Source: Pseudarthrobacter sp. ATCC 49987 (lineage in GTDB: Bacteria; Actinomycetota; Actinomycetes; Actinomycetales; Micrococcaceae). From it: a stretch of DNA of 64,000 bases. This document shows positions 31,536-40,293 of the stretch, piece after piece. The position numbers and the translations under genes are program-made. The notes under the pieces were generated by a model. It was not told the origin of the DNA. It was given only the letters and a program-made list of their open reading frames with translations, and ran no database searches. Location of the stretch: contig NZ_JAABNS010000001.1 of NCBI RefSeq assembly GCF_009928425.1, positions 1,488,001 through 1,552,000 on the forward strand. Reading direction: 5' to 3'. Every line of letters begins with the position of its first letter. The stretch's first letter is position 1.

Positions 31536-32282
31536 CTACGCGGCGGGGGACGCGGAGTTGCCAGGGGCGTCCTGGCCGTACTCCGCCGAGATGAGGATGG
31601 GGAGGTGGTCGGAGGCGCCCCGGGGGAGGGTTTCCACGCTTTCGATGTTGAGGCCCTGTGAGGTGGCGAAGTCGAAGTGGCCCTTGAAGACCTTGTAGCG
31701 CGTGTAGGTGCGGCGGTCGCTGAGCGTCAGGTCGTAGCCGGCGTCCTTCATCTCTTCCGTGAGGTACTTCGTGAAGAACGGGTAGTTGAAGTCACCCACC
31801 ATCAGGGACATGAGGCCGCCGCCCATGCTCAGGAGTTCCGCGTGCGCCGCGTGGATCTGGTTACGCCGCAGGGAGTTCGACGCGGTCAAGGGTGCCGCGT
31901 GGAAGGACGCGATGACGAGGTCGTGGTCCGTTTCGTTGTCGACCATCCGGGTGCCGATGAGCCGCTCGTGGGCGGGGGACAGGACGCGGTCATGCAGCGA
32001 CTTCTTGAGCGCAAAGGTCTTTGTTTCGTACGCCTTGAACCGGTCCATGCGGTAGTAGATCGCCAGTCCCAGCCGGTTGCCCTTGGTGGAGTCCGCGAGG
32101 TGCAGATCGCCAATGGTGTCCGGAAGGTCGTCGGTGTCGCATTCCTGCAGGCACAAGGCATCAATCTCAAAATTGCGGGCCAGATCAACCAGTTCACCGC
32201 TGGCATGGTGCTTACGCAGGTTGTAGCTGATGACTCGAATCAGGGGAGCACCTCTTCGGTGGATAGTCGCGGGAAATCTCAT
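31536..32282 (-). CDS. Endonuclease/exonuclease/phosphatase-family protein
   Basis: The 248-aa protein has the EEP fold: RVISYNLRK near the start, ALCLQECD (the conserved Glu), MVGDFNYP (catalytic Asp/Asn pair) and GASDHLPI at the end (catalytic Asp-His). This superfamily includes nucleases and phosphodiesterases acting on nucleic acids, lipids or small phosphoesters; target unknown. ATG 32282 is used; a GAAGAGGTG run sits 5 bp before a CTG codon (32243) where family proteins usually begin, so initiation there is possible. Confidence 0.85.
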   Translation of the reverse strand: MRFPATIHRRGAPLIRVISYNLRKHHASGELVDLARNFEIDALCLQECDTDDLPDTIGDLHLADSTKGNRLGLAIYYRMDRFKAYETKTFALKKSLHDRVLSPAHERLIGTRMVDNETDHDLVIASFHAAPLTASNSLRRNQIHAAHAELLSMGGGLMSLMVGDFNYPFFTKYLTEEMKDAGYDLTLSDRRTYTRYKVFKGHFDFATSQGLNIESVETLPRGASDHLPILISAEYGQDAPGNSASPAA

Positions 32283-32352
32283 TCTGAGTCTACCCAGTCC
32301 GGCGAATCGCGGCGGACTTCCGGCCGCGGGTCCGGCCGGCGCCGCGGTGTCC

Positions 32353-32435
32353 TGACGCTGCGCATACGGCCCTGGCGACGCGCAGAGGCCCTGCCGCTGC
32401 CTGAATTCCGGTAGCGCCAGGGCGTCTGCGCGTCA
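32353..32435. repeat. Long imperfect inverted repeat in a divergent intergenic region
   Basis: Arms GCGCATACGGCCCTGGCG (32360-32377) and CGCCAGGGCGTCTGCGC (32415-32431) pair with one mismatch and one bulge, extended by TGACGC/GCGTCA outside. A smaller repeat GCTGCC/GGTAGC sits in the loop. It lies between two divergent genes, so it is not an ordinary terminator for either. Confidence 0.6.
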
Positions 32436-32563
32436 CGGGTCCTGTTGCGTGTCGCAGGCTGGACATGGGGTCGTGGTATCGCGGGAGCTGTGAACAAGAA
32501 ACGGCGGGGGCAGTGAAGCGATAGGGTGTTCCGGGACTACCAGCCACGCGAAAGGGGCAGACG

Positions 32564-33367
32564 TTGACTGCTGAACTACCGGTGCTTGCCGAGGGCGATT
32601 TCTACTATGAGGTTCTGGGCGGTGGGCGTTTCCGCTCCACCATCCACGCCCAGGGGGCCTGGAACGTGCACGAGCAACACATGGCCCCCGCCTCCGGCAT
32701 GATGGCCGACTGCCTGGCCCGGCATGAGCCGCGCGACGACATGCGGATGGCGCGCCTGAGCTATGAGATCCTCGGCCTGATTCCCGGCGGCGAGTTCGAG
32801 GTCGTCACCACCACCCTGCGGCCCGGCCGGACGATCGAGCTGGTCCAGGCCGAACTCGTGGCCGGCGGACGCACGGCGATCCGGGCCACGGCCTGGCGGA
32901 TGATCACCTCCGACACCTCGGCCATCGCGGCCTTTGAAGACCCCAGGATCCCTGCGCCGGAAGACTGCGAGCCGTACGACGCCGCCACAGTCTGGCCGGG
33001 CGGCTACATCGCCTCGCTTCAGATGCGGATCGCCGACGGGCACCGGGCCGGATCGGGCACCGTCTGGCTGCACACCGACCACCCGCTGACGGACCAGGGC
33101 GACAGCAGCGACCTCGCCCGGCTGGTGGGCCTCGTGGACACCGCCAACGGGATCGCCGCCCGCGTCCCGCCGGGCGAGGGCAGCTATGCCTTTCCCAACC
33201 TGGACCTCCAGATCCACATGTACCGGCGGCCCGAAGGGGAGTGGCTGGGGCTGGACAACGAGGTCTCCTTCGGCACGGACGGCATCGGCCTGACCTCGAC
33301 GGTGCTGCACGACCTCCAGGGCCCGTTCGGGCGTGCCGAGCAGATCCTGACGCTCCGGAAGTCCTAG
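32564..33367 (+). CDS. Acyl-CoA thioesterase-like protein (double hot dog)
   Basis: The 267-aa protein has two hot-dog halves: N-terminal FYYEVLGGGRFRSTIHAQGAWNVHEQHMAP and RMARLSYEILGLIPGGEFEVVTTTLRPGRT-type strands, and C-terminal GTVWLHTDHPL, LVGLVDTANGI, DLQIHMYRRPEGEWLGLDN, which is the TesB-like fold of actinobacterial thioesterase-family proteins. It likely cleaves acyl-CoA in the cytosol; the substrate is unknown. It starts with TTG 32564 with GAAAGGGG about 7 bp upstream. Confidence 0.82.
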   Translation: MTAELPVLAEGDFYYEVLGGGRFRSTIHAQGAWNVHEQHMAPASGMMADCLARHEPRDDMRMARLSYEILGLIPGGEFEVVTTTLRPGRTIELVQAELVAGGRTAIRATAWRMITSDTSAIAAFEDPRIPAPEDCEPYDAATVWPGGYIASLQMRIADGHRAGSGTVWLHTDHPLTDQGDSSDLARLVGLVDTANGIAARVPPGEGSYAFPNLDLQIHMYRRPEGEWLGLDNEVSFGTDGIGLTSTVLHDLQGPFGRAEQILTLRKS

Positions 33368-33419
33368 GGAACAGCCTGCCCGGCTGGCGGCACGGGCGCG
33401 GGCCTTGGTCAAAAACAGG

Positions 33420-33803
33420 CTAGTGGAAGACCAGCCAGCCGACGGTGGTGGCGAGCCCGGTCAGCACAGCACCCCAGGCGATGTCCGCCACCACGATGAT
33501 GAGCGGCCAGTTCTTCAGGGTCGCGGCGTTGGTGAGGTCATAGGTGGCGTAGGCGAACGTTCCCAGCGCGGCGCCGTATCCGAGCGCCGAGAGCCAGCTG
33601 CCGCCGTCGAGCGCGGGCTGGAGGGCGAAGAAGACGATCCCGGCGATGTACAGGACATAGAAAACGACGGCGTACCCTAGATTGGGTTTGTCCGCCATGA
33701 GGTGCCCCAGATGGCTCCGGTAGAACTTGCTCATCGACTTGAGCCAGACGGAATCGATGACGGCGAACGCGGCGGCTACGACGAGGAACTGCAAGATGAC
33801 CAT
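33420..33803 (-). CDS. DUF2177 membrane protein
   Basis: The 127-aa protein has four hydrophobic segments and the family motifs FAVIDSVWLKSMSKFYRSHLGHLM in the first loop, GYGAALGTFAYATYDLTNAATLKNW near the third helix and a final TVGWLV. DUF2177 proteins are integral membrane proteins of unknown role. ATG 33803 gives the typical start (MVILQFLVV). The start codon lies only 16 bp from that of the divergent ligase-like gene, so promoters overlap the opposite coding ends. Confidence 0.85.
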   Translation of the reverse strand: MVILQFLVVAAAFAVIDSVWLKSMSKFYRSHLGHLMADKPNLGYAVVFYVLYIAGIVFFALQPALDGGSWLSALGYGAALGTFAYATYDLTNAATLKNWPLIIVVADIAWGAVLTGLATTVGWLVFH

Positions 33804-33819
33804 AAGGGAGCATAACAAG

Positions 33820-34569
33820 ATGCCGGAGGCCGCAGGCGCACCACGGACGCTGTCGATTTTCCGGCAGGAGAAATCCCTGGGCGCCGCCGCGGACCTGGAC
33901 CTCGCCCTCGAGCTTTTGCGGAAGGTCAAAACCGGCGTGGCCGGCCCCATGCTCCGGCTCTACCGGCCGGCTCCCACCGTGGCCTTCGGGCAGCGGGACA
34001 CGCACCTGCCGGGCTTCGACGCCGCAGTGCAGGCCTGCCGCGGCCTGGGCTTCGAGCCGCTGGTCCGCAAGGCCGGGGGGCGCGCCGCCGCGTATCACGA
34101 GGGGACCCTGGTGATCGATCACCTGGAACCGGCCACGGATGCGATCGCCGGCGCTAAGGGTCGGTTCTCCTTCTTCGGCGAACTGCTGGCCCACGCCCTG
34201 CGGAGCGCCGGCGTCGACGCCGCGGTGGGGGAGATCCCGGGCGAGTACTGCCCGGGCGAATTCAGCGTCCACGGGCAGGACCCGGAGTTTCCGCAGCGCC
34301 AGCTCAAGCTGATCGGCACCGCCCAGCGGGTCGTGGCCGGCGGCTGGCTGTTCAGCTCGGTCATCGTGGTGGAGAACTCCACCCCGATCCGCGCGGTGCT
34401 GGAAGCCAGTTACGCGGCCCTGGGCCTGGACTGGGACTCCGCCACCGCGGGAGCCGTCAACGACCTCGTCCCGCACCTGGACGTCGACGCCATCGAGGCC
34501 GCCGTGATCGACACGTACGCCCGCTACGCAGCCCTGGCCTACGGCGACTTCGGCAGCCTGCTCGGCTGA
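33820..34569 (+). CDS. Lipoate-protein ligase-family protein
   Basis: The 249-aa protein has the BPL/LplA/LipB core: PTVAFGQRDTHLPGFD, LVRKAGGRAAAYHEGTLVIDH (RxxGGR-type motif) and QRQLKLIGTAQRVVAGGWLFSS with the substrate-binding Lys. It lacks the C-terminal accessory domain of full LplA, so it may be an octanoyl/lipoyl transferase-like or an uncharacterised ligase (inference). AAGGGAG sits 9 bp before ATG 33820. Confidence 0.82.
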   Translation: MPEAAGAPRTLSIFRQEKSLGAAADLDLALELLRKVKTGVAGPMLRLYRPAPTVAFGQRDTHLPGFDAAVQACRGLGFEPLVRKAGGRAAAYHEGTLVIDHLEPATDAIAGAKGRFSFFGELLAHALRSAGVDAAVGEIPGEYCPGEFSVHGQDPEFPQRQLKLIGTAQRVVAGGWLFSSVIVVENSTPIRAVLEASYAALGLDWDSATAGAVNDLVPHLDVDAIEAAVIDTYARYAALAYGDFGSLLG

Positions 34570-34597
34570 GCCGGTGCCCGGGGAGCCCAACTGACTG

Positions 34598-34639
34598 GCA
34601 GCAGGTGCCTTTCTCAGCGCCCAAAACGGCCCCTGCTGC
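34598..34639. terminator. Hairpin between convergent genes
   Basis: Arms GCAGCAGG (34598-34605) and CCTGCTGC (34632-34639) pair perfectly around a 26-base loop containing CAAAACGGCC. It lies between the 3' ends of the ligase-like gene and the metallo-hydrolase gene and may terminate both. Confidence 0.55.
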
Positions 34640-34650
34640 GAGCTACTTTG

Positions 34651-35313
34651 CTAGTGCCCCCGGGCGATCCATTCCTCCAACTGCGGCGCCTCGGCGCCAA
34701 TACTCGTGGGATCCCCGTGCCCGGTCCGCACCACGGTGTCCGCCGGGAGCGTCAGCAGCCGGGCCTTGATGGACTCGATGATGGTGGGGAAGTCGCTGTA
34801 GGACCGGCCCGTGGCGCCCGGGCCGCCCTGGAACAGGGTGTCGCCGCTGAAGACGGTGCCCTCGCTTTCCAGGACGAAGCACATGGAGCCGGGTGAATGC
34901 CCCGGCGTGTGCAGCGCCACGAGCTGCGCGCCGGCAACCTCGAAGGTGTCCCCGTCCCCGATCGTGTGGTCCGGTTCGGTGCCCGGGAACACTGCGTCCC
35001 AGAGCATCCAGTCCGCACGGTTGAGGTACACCGGGGCGTTGACGCGCCCGCGGAATTCGCCGACGGCGGCGATGTGGTCGTCGTGGCCGTGGGTCAGCAG
35101 GATCGCGGTGACCCTCCGGCCCGCGACGGCTGCCTCGACGGCGGCGGCGTCGTGCGCCGGGTCGATCACAACGCATTCCGCGTCGTTGCCCACGATCCAG
35201 ACGTTGTTCTCGACGTCCCAGGTGCCGCCGTCGAGCGAGAAGGTGCCCGAGGTGACCAGCCGGTCGATCCGGAGGCCGTCCACGGAACTGCCGCTCACGG
35301 AACTGCCGCTCAC
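34651..35313 (-). CDS. Metallo-beta-lactamase-fold hydrolase in the formaldehyde operon
   Basis: The 220-aa protein carries the metal site THGHDDH (HxHxDH), a His in [10 protein letters not shown], Asp in FSGDTLF and a final His in [10 protein letters not shown], the full set for a glyoxalase II-type hydrolase. It begins with a GTG whose bases overlap the TGA of mscR (GTGA), so the two are coupled. Actinobacterial mscR genes are often followed by such a protein, which may hydrolyse S-formylmycothiol (inference). The first ten codons are a duplicated 15-bp unit (SGSSV twice). Confidence 0.85.
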   Translation of the reverse strand: MSGSSVSGSSVDGLRIDRLVTSGTFSLDGGTWDVENNVWIVGNDAECVVIDPAHDAAAVEAAVAGRRVTAILLTHGHDDHIAAVGEFRGRVNAPVYLNRADWMLWDAVFPGTEPDHTIGDGDTFEVAGAQLVALHTPGHSPGSMCFVLESEGTVFSGDTLFQGGPGATGRSYSDFPTIIESIKARLLTLPADTVVRTGHGDPTSIGAEAPQLEEWIARGH

Positions 35314-36395
35314 AGCTCGACCACCGAGCGGAGCACCGCGCCGGAGTGCATCTTGTCGAAGGCTTCCTCGATCTGGTCGATCGTGATCCGCTCCGTGACG
35401 AAGGCGTCCAGGTCCAGCTTGCCCTGCCGGTACAGGTCGATCAGCATGGGGAAGTCGCGCGAGGGCAGGCAGTCGCCGTACCACGAGGACTTGAGCGAGC
35501 CGCCGCGGCCGAAGACATCCAGGAGCGGCAGTTCCAGGGTCATCTCGGGGCTGGGCACTCCCACCAGGACCACGGTGCCGGCGAGGTCGCGGGCGTAGAA
35601 GGCCTGCTTGTACGTTTCCGGACGTCCGACGGCGTCAATCACCACATCGGCGCCGAAACCGCCGGTCAGCTCGCGGATGGCCTCGACCGGGTCGACGGCG
35701 GAGGAGTCCACGGTGTGGGTGGCGCCGAGGTCCTTGGCGCGGTCGAGCTTCTTCGGGTCAATGTCGACGGCGATCACGGTGGTGGCGCCGGCCAGCGCGG
35801 CGCCGGCAACGGCTGCCACGCCGACGCCGCCGCACCCGATGACGGCGACGGAATCGCCGCGCTTGACGTTTCCGGTGTTGATGGCCGCGCCGATGCCTGC
35901 CATCACGCCGCAGCCGAGCAGGCCGATCGCGGCGGGGTCCGCCTCGGGGTCGACCTTGGTGCACTGCCCGGCGGCGACGAGGGTCTTCTCGGCGAAGGCG
36001 CCGATGCCCAGCGCGGCGGTGAGTTCGGTGCCGTCCTCGAGCGTCATCTTCTGGGTGGCGTTGTTGGTGTTGAAGCAGTACTGCGGCCGGCCCTTGGCGC
36101 AGGCCCGGCATTCGCCGCAGACGGCGCGCCAGTTCAGCACGACCCGGTCGCCGGGGGCCACCTCGGTGACGTCCGGACCCACTGCGCTGACGACGCCGGT
36201 GGCCTCGTGGCCGAGCAGGAACGGGAAGTCGTCGTTGATGGCGCCCTGTTTGTAGTGCAGGTCGGTGTGGCAGACACCGCAGGTGAGGATGTCCACGAGG
36301 GCCTCCCCGGGTCCGGGATCCGGGACCAGGATGGTCTCCAGAGTGACGGGTGCGTTCTTGGAACGGACTACTGCGCCTTTTACTTTATGGACCAT
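35310..36395 (-). CDS. mscR: S-(hydroxymethyl)mycothiol dehydrogenase (MscR/FadH type)
   Basis: The 361-aa zinc alcohol dehydrogenase has the catalytic zinc ligands in CGVCHTDLH and GHEATG, the structural zinc loop [15 protein letters not shown], and the NAD motif [17 protein letters not shown]. Overall it matches class III mycothiol-dependent formaldehyde dehydrogenases of actinobacteria, which oxidise S-hydroxymethylmycothiol with NAD; the same enzyme can reduce S-nitrosomycothiol. The coupled hydrolase and the nearby mycoredoxin gene fit mycothiol-linked detoxification. Confidence 0.92.
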   Translation of the reverse strand: MVHKVKGAVVRSKNAPVTLETILVPDPGPGEALVDILTCGVCHTDLHYKQGAINDDFPFLLGHEATGVVSAVGPDVTEVAPGDRVVLNWRAVCGECRACAKGRPQYCFNTNNATQKMTLEDGTELTAALGIGAFAEKTLVAAGQCTKVDPEADPAAIGLLGCGVMAGIGAAINTGNVKRGDSVAVIGCGGVGVAAVAGAALAGATTVIAVDIDPKKLDRAKDLGATHTVDSSAVDPVEAIRELTGGFGADVVIDAVGRPETYKQAFYARDLAGTVVLVGVPSPEMTLELPLLDVFGRGGSLKSSWYGDCLPSRDFPMLIDLYRQGKLDLDAFVTERITIDQIEEAFDKMHSGAVLRSVVEL

Positions 36396-36432
36396 GGAAA
36401 TAGCTCCTCTGCTCGTGCTGCGGTTCTAGTCT

Positions 36433-36461
36433 CAAGACTTATTGTCGCAAGACTTCTGTCG
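36433..36461. repeat. Direct repeats upstream of mscR
   Basis: CAAGACTT occurs at 36433-36440 and 36448-36455, each followed by TTGTCG or CTGTCG; a third, looser copy (CAGCTTCTGTGTG) follows. The 15-bp spacing, just upstream of mscR, suggests a regulator-binding array (inference). Confidence 0.5.
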
Positions 36462-36489
36462 CACAGCTTCTGTGTGCACAACGGGACGC

Positions 36490-36514
36490 GGCGCGGCCTC
36501 CGGGAGGCCGCGCC
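36490..36514 (-). terminator. Terminator-like hairpin downstream of mrx1
   Basis: GGCGCGGCCTC (36490-36500) and GAGGCCGCGCC (36504-36514) form an 11-bp perfect GC stem with a 3-base loop, ~40 bp past the mrx1 stop on its strand. There is no U-run, so it may act as a Rho-aided or pausing hairpin. Confidence 0.7.
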
Positions 36515-36552
36515 GTCGTCGTTATCGGTTCATCCTGGTGAAAGGAACGGCC

Positions 36553-36810
36553 TTAGGCCGCGAGGCGGCTCTTGACCTCGGCCGCGGAGGGGTTGGTGGC
36601 CGCGGTGCCGTCCGGGAACAGCACGGTGGGTACGGTGCGGTTGCCTCCGTTGAGCTTCTCCACGAGATCTGCGGTGCCTTCAACTTCTTCGATGTTGATC
36701 TCGGTGTACCCGATGCCCTGGGCGTCCAACTGCTTCTTCAGGCGGTTGCAGTAGCCGCACCAGGTGGTCGAAAACATGGTGATGGTGCCGGATTCGGGGG
36801 TGAAATCCAC
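36553..36810 (-). CDS. mrx1: Mycoredoxin 1
   Basis: The 85-aa glutaredoxin-fold protein has the active site WCGYC (Cys18 and Cys21), ITMFSTTWCGYC at the start and TVPTVLF with the cis-Pro, matching Mrx1-type mycoredoxins. These reduce mixed disulfides between proteins and mycothiol, using MSH and mycothiol disulfide reductase. Neighbouring mscR also uses mycothiol. Confidence 0.92.
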   Translation of the reverse strand: MDFTPESGTITMFSTTWCGYCNRLKKQLDAQGIGYTEINIEEVEGTADLVEKLNGGNRTVPTVLFPDGTAATNPSAAEVKSRLAA

Positions 36811-36944
36811 GAAGTTCTCCTCAAAGCTGGTTGACGGCGCTGGGTGGCAGCGCCCGTTGCCGACAAAAGTCGTACGTCACTCCCAATAACCGTAACCCGC
36901 AGGCCTCTATTCCCGCACGGCGGGCGCGGTGGCATGCTGGTGCC

Positions 36945-37691
36945 ATGTGTGGACGCTACGTGATGGCCCGGGCCGTCGGAGACCTGCTGGCCGAGTTCGA
37001 CGCCGGACTGGAAGAGGAGATCGCAATTCCGCCGTCGTGGAATGTGGCCCCGACGGCGGACGTGCCGATCCTGCTGGAACGGCTGGTGGACGGGGAACCG
37101 GTCCGGCAGCTGCATCTTGCGCGCTGGGGACTGGTGCCGTCCTGGGCCAAGGACCCGGGGATCGGCTCCAAGATGATCAATGCCCGCAGTGAGAGTGTGC
37201 TGGAGAAGCCGGCGTTCCGGAAGGCTACCCGCGCCCGGCGCTGCGCCGTCCCCGCCGACGGCTACTACGAATGGAAGGGCGAGGGCCGCGGCAAACAGCC
37301 CTACTACGTGCACCCGACGGACGGCCATCCGATTGTCTTCGCCGGGCTCTACGAATGGTGGAAGGATCCCTCAAAGGCCGAGGACGACCCGGAGCGCTGG
37401 CTGCTTTCGACGTCGATCATGACCACCGACTCGCCGCCGGAGGGCTACGCCGGAGGAATGCTGGCCGAACTCACGGCCCTGCACGACCGGGTGCCGCTGC
37501 CCATGGACCGGCAGACGATGCAGGCGTGGCTGGACCCGCAGGCCGACGATGCGGCCGGACTCGTGGACCTGGTCCGGGCCGGCGCGCACGACGTCGCGGA
37601 AGGCTGGACGATTGACGCCGTCGGCACCGCCGTCGGAAACGTCAAGAACGACTCCCCGGAACTGATCCGGCCGGTGGGGAGCCTGTTCTAG
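36945..37691 (+). CDS. SRAP (YedK/HMCES-like) abasic-site processing protein
   Basis: The 248-aa protein begins MCGRYV; the second residue Cys2 is the catalytic thiol that forms a thiazolidine crosslink with abasic sites in ssDNA. Also present are NAPTAD-like PSWNVAPTADVPIL, INARSESV, PADGYYEWKG (conserved Glu) and a C-terminal LHDRVPLPM (conserved His). All catalytic residues are retained. It is thought to protect ssDNA AP sites at forks. ATG 36945 decides the start since Cys2 must be exposed after Met removal. Confidence 0.92.
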   Translation: MCGRYVMARAVGDLLAEFDAGLEEEIAIPPSWNVAPTADVPILLERLVDGEPVRQLHLARWGLVPSWAKDPGIGSKMINARSESVLEKPAFRKATRARRCAVPADGYYEWKGEGRGKQPYYVHPTDGHPIVFAGLYEWWKDPSKAEDDPERWLLSTSIMTTDSPPEGYAGGMLAELTALHDRVPLPMDRQTMQAWLDPQADDAAGLVDLVRAGAHDVAEGWTIDAVGTAVGNVKNDSPELIRPVGSLF

Positions 37692-37734
37692 CGGGCGCCG
37701 CAGCGGGACCCGGTGCCGCCCTTAGAGTGAACGG

Positions 37735-38472
37735 ATGAAACGTGCGGTAATCCCCTGGCGGGGGCGGTTGGCGGCGGGGCAGACCTCCTCGTGGACGGGG
37801 TGTGTTTCACGGCGGCCGATGCCGGGCTGCTCCTTCCCCATCTGCGGGACGTGACCTCCAGCGTGATGCTCTCCAGCAAAGCCGTCTACGTCGATGAGGC
37901 CGGCAACCACGCCAACTCCGACGCCGCACCCCGCTTCGATGCACCCATTACCGAAAGCGACCCGACGATGAAGCCGGGCGGAGGAGACTACGACTCCCGC
38001 GAGGGGTACGGAGCCAATAAGGTAGCTGCCGGCCAGGGCGGTGATCACACAACAGCGGCGGTCAACACAGCCGCCCTTGTGGAACGCGTTGCCTGCGTAC
38101 CGGGGGTGCGCATCCTCAACAGTGCCGACCCCGATGCGTCGAATGCCCGTCGGATCGCGCAAACGGTCGCCCGGTATCTCGGTCATCACTGGGACGAAGT
38201 GCTGCTCGACGGCACCGCTCCCGAGGGGCTGGGTGATCATCCGTGGGATTTCCGGCCGCCGATTGTTCTGAGTGCAACGGCATCCCTTGACCTGGGCTAC
38301 GAACCTGTGGGCACGTATGCCGCGACTATTCCGCATCAGATCGACTGGCTCCTGGACACTGCAGCATCCGGGGCGGATCCGGTGGCCCACGATCCGTTCT
38401 TCGGGCACTTCCCTGATTACCGGCTGGAAGACACCATCGCCGATCCGTGGCTGCAGGCCGCAAGGGCGGCCT
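37735..38472 (+). pseudogene. Remnant of an NAD-dependent epimerase/reductase gene with two deletions
   Basis: An ATG at 37735 begins MKRAVI, the typical start of this family's Rossmann domain, but translation then leaves the frame. The family's middle region resumes in another frame from about 37775 (GGADLLVDGVCFTAADAGLLLPHL, shown split from the full stretch) with SSKAVYVDEAG. A second gap follows EGYGANKVAA: the sequence jumps to AGQGGDHTTAAVN and on to RILNSADPDASNARRI, DYRLEDTIAD. Missing are roughly the rest of the nucleotide-binding domain (about 60 codons) and about 100 codons of the middle. The downstream half is still in one open frame, so a truncated protein could be made, but not a working enzyme. 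Distances are judged by memory of related proteins. Confidence 0.65.
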
Positions 38473-38666
38473 GCAGGTCATCGGACAAGTGCGACTCTTC
38501 TGATTTCGTAGCTCACCGCACACCGGCTCGAATAGGCGTGCCGCCGTGTACTCCAGCCACGTTAGCGGCGCTGAGGAGCAGCTCAATAGGGTCATTGTGC
38601 CCTGTGTCACACCCAGGGCCTCGGACTATGCGGACGACACGGCTGGCGCCAGGGCTGGCCGGCCCG

Positions 38667-39545
38667 CTACTTCGTTGCAGCGTCACCAAGCGCGGCTGCG
38701 CTGGCCGCGGCGGTTCGGCGAATCTCTTTGACCTTTTCAATCTGCGGTGCAAGTTCCTGCATCCGGGTTGTCAGGTACTTGTCCAGGACGTTGTCGAGGG
38801 CGGCGTGGAATCCGGTCTTGTCCCGGCATACCGCGTCGGTGACGGCGATCCTGAACTCATCCTGGCCCCCCGCGGCTCTTCCTGCATCGGAGGCCTGCTG
38901 CGGGTTTGCGTAAGAGGAGTATGGCGTTTCGTTCATGCAGGCTTTCCAGTCCTTGATGGCTTTGGCTATGCCCGGGTCGCCGGCGGCGGACAGGCTCGCC
39001 GGGAAGAACGAGTTGTACGCGATGCCGGTGGCGAGCATGTAGTTTTCGGCAGTGCCGTAGATCTGTGTCATGGCTTCGCCCCGGCAGCCGCCCGAGGTCG
39101 TCCCCATGCCTTGCACCGTGGTGACTGTGGTTGAGCCGTTGGGGCCGGCGAGGGCGGTGTTAAAGACTGGATCAGCGAACAGCTGGCCTTCTGGAGACTC
39201 TGGGGCGGGTTCGCGGGGGCCCTGCGGCCCGGTGCTGGCGTAGCCGCTGGCTTTGGCGGCGTCGACCGTGAGCCGTTTGAATCCGATGGCTCCGTTGAGG
39301 TCCATAGTCATCTCGGAGCTGGGCGGTGTGTAGTCGAAGCCGGCCTTGGCCATGCACAGCCGGACAGCCTCCTGCATGCCCTTCTCGGCGATCGGATCGG
39401 CCGTGGCGTAGGACTCCGCCTCGCGGATGATCCCTGGGACTGGCTCCGGGGACGCGGTGATCGGCGCCGCCGGGATCGCAGCAGCAGCCAGTGCGGCGCC
39501 GGTGCCTACGATCAGCACGGCAGCGCCGAAGATCTTCTTTTTCAT
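38667..39545 (-). CDS. Secreted protein of unknown function
   Basis: The 292-aa product has a signal peptide (MKKKIFGAAVLIVGTGAALAAAAIPAAP) and no recognised domain. It contains four cysteines in two groups (RLCMAKAGFDYTPP; GGCRGEAMTQIYG; KACMNETPY; DAVCRDKTGF) spaced over the chain, which may form disulfides outside the cell. The second half is helical and ends basic/Ala-rich. It follows a kinase/regulator pair on the same strand with a 91-bp gap, so it may be an output of that system (inference). Confidence 0.65.
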   Translation of the reverse strand: MKKKIFGAAVLIVGTGAALAAAAIPAAPITASPEPVPGIIREAESYATADPIAEKGMQEAVRLCMAKAGFDYTPPSSEMTMDLNGAIGFKRLTVDAAKASGYASTGPQGPREPAPESPEGQLFADPVFNTALAGPNGSTTVTTVQGMGTTSGGCRGEAMTQIYGTAENYMLATGIAYNSFFPASLSAAGDPGIAKAIKDWKACMNETPYSSYANPQQASDAGRAAGGQDEFRIAVTDAVCRDKTGFHAALDNVLDKYLTTRMQELAPQIEKVKEIRRTAAASAAALGDAATK

Positions 39546-39636
39546 GGTGGCTCCTTCGGTTGTTTTGGGCAAAGCGGTGGCTGGCCTTCCCTAAGAGCGA
39601 AGGCCTCGGTGGATGGGTCGGTGCTGCTGTGGAGGG

Positions 39637-40293
39637 CTAAGTGAGCACGTGGTTTTCGTAGGCGAAGGCGACGAGCTGGATGCGGTTCTTCAGCTTCAGT
39701 TTCGCCAGGATGCTGCCGACGTGGGATTTCACGGTGGCCTCGCTGAGCACCAGTGAAGCGGCGATTTCGGCGTTGCCCAGTCCCTTGGCGGTCAGCAGAA
39801 AGACGTCGCGTTCCCGCCCGGACAGGTCTGCCAACACGGCGTCGTTCCCGGTGGACGGCGTCGTGTAGTCACGCAGGAGTTCGTTCGTGATGGCCGGGGC
39901 GATGACCGAGTGGCCCGAATGGACCGTCCGGATGGCGGCCAGCAGGAAGTCGGGGGTTGTGTCTTTGGTCAGGAAACCGGCGGCACCGGCCTGGATGGCC
40001 CGGACGACGGCTTCGTCGTGCTGGATGGTGGTCAGCACAATGATCTTGGTGGCGGCCCCGCCGGGGGATGCCAGGATGGTCCTCGTGGCCGTGATTCCAT
40101 CCATGACGGGCATCCGGATGTCCATCAGGAGCACATCGGGTCGTGTCTCCTGCACAAGGTGGACGGCAGCTTCACCGTTGGCGGCTTCGCCGACCAGATC
40201 CATATCCGGCTGGCTGCGCAGGATCATCTTGAGCCCGGCTCTGAACAGCGGCTGGTCGTCGGCCAGGGCAATCCGGAGGGGTGCGGCGTTCAT
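39637..40293 (-). CDS. NarL/LuxR-family response regulator
   Basis: The 218-aa regulator has a receiver domain with acidic ADDQ (Asp12, Asp13), phosphoacceptor Asp58 in VLLMDIRMP, Thr/Ser at VLTT and Lys in FLTKD, followed by a LuxR HTH at about 150-210 (LSGRERDVFLLTAKGLGNAEIAASLVLSEATVKSHVGSIL, split in reading). It binds DNA once phosphorylated by the partner kinase. Its ATG overlaps the kinase stop as ATGA. Confidence 0.93.
   Translation of the reverse strand: MNAAPLRIALADDQPLFRAGLKMILRSQPDMDLVGEAANGEAAVHLVQETRPDVLLMDIRMPVMDGITATRTILASPGGAATKIIVLTTIQHDEAVVRAIQAGAAGFLTKDTTPDFLLAAIRTVHSGHSVIAPAITNELLRDYTTPSTGNDAVLADLSGRERDVFLLTAKGLGNAEIAASLVLSEATVKSHVGSILAKLKLKNRIQLVAFAYENHVLT

Noticed and set aside
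38472..39134. Continuation of the plus-strand frame after the epimerase remnant
   Set aside because: Past 38472 the frame loses family resemblance and becomes an antisense shadow of the secreted-protein gene.
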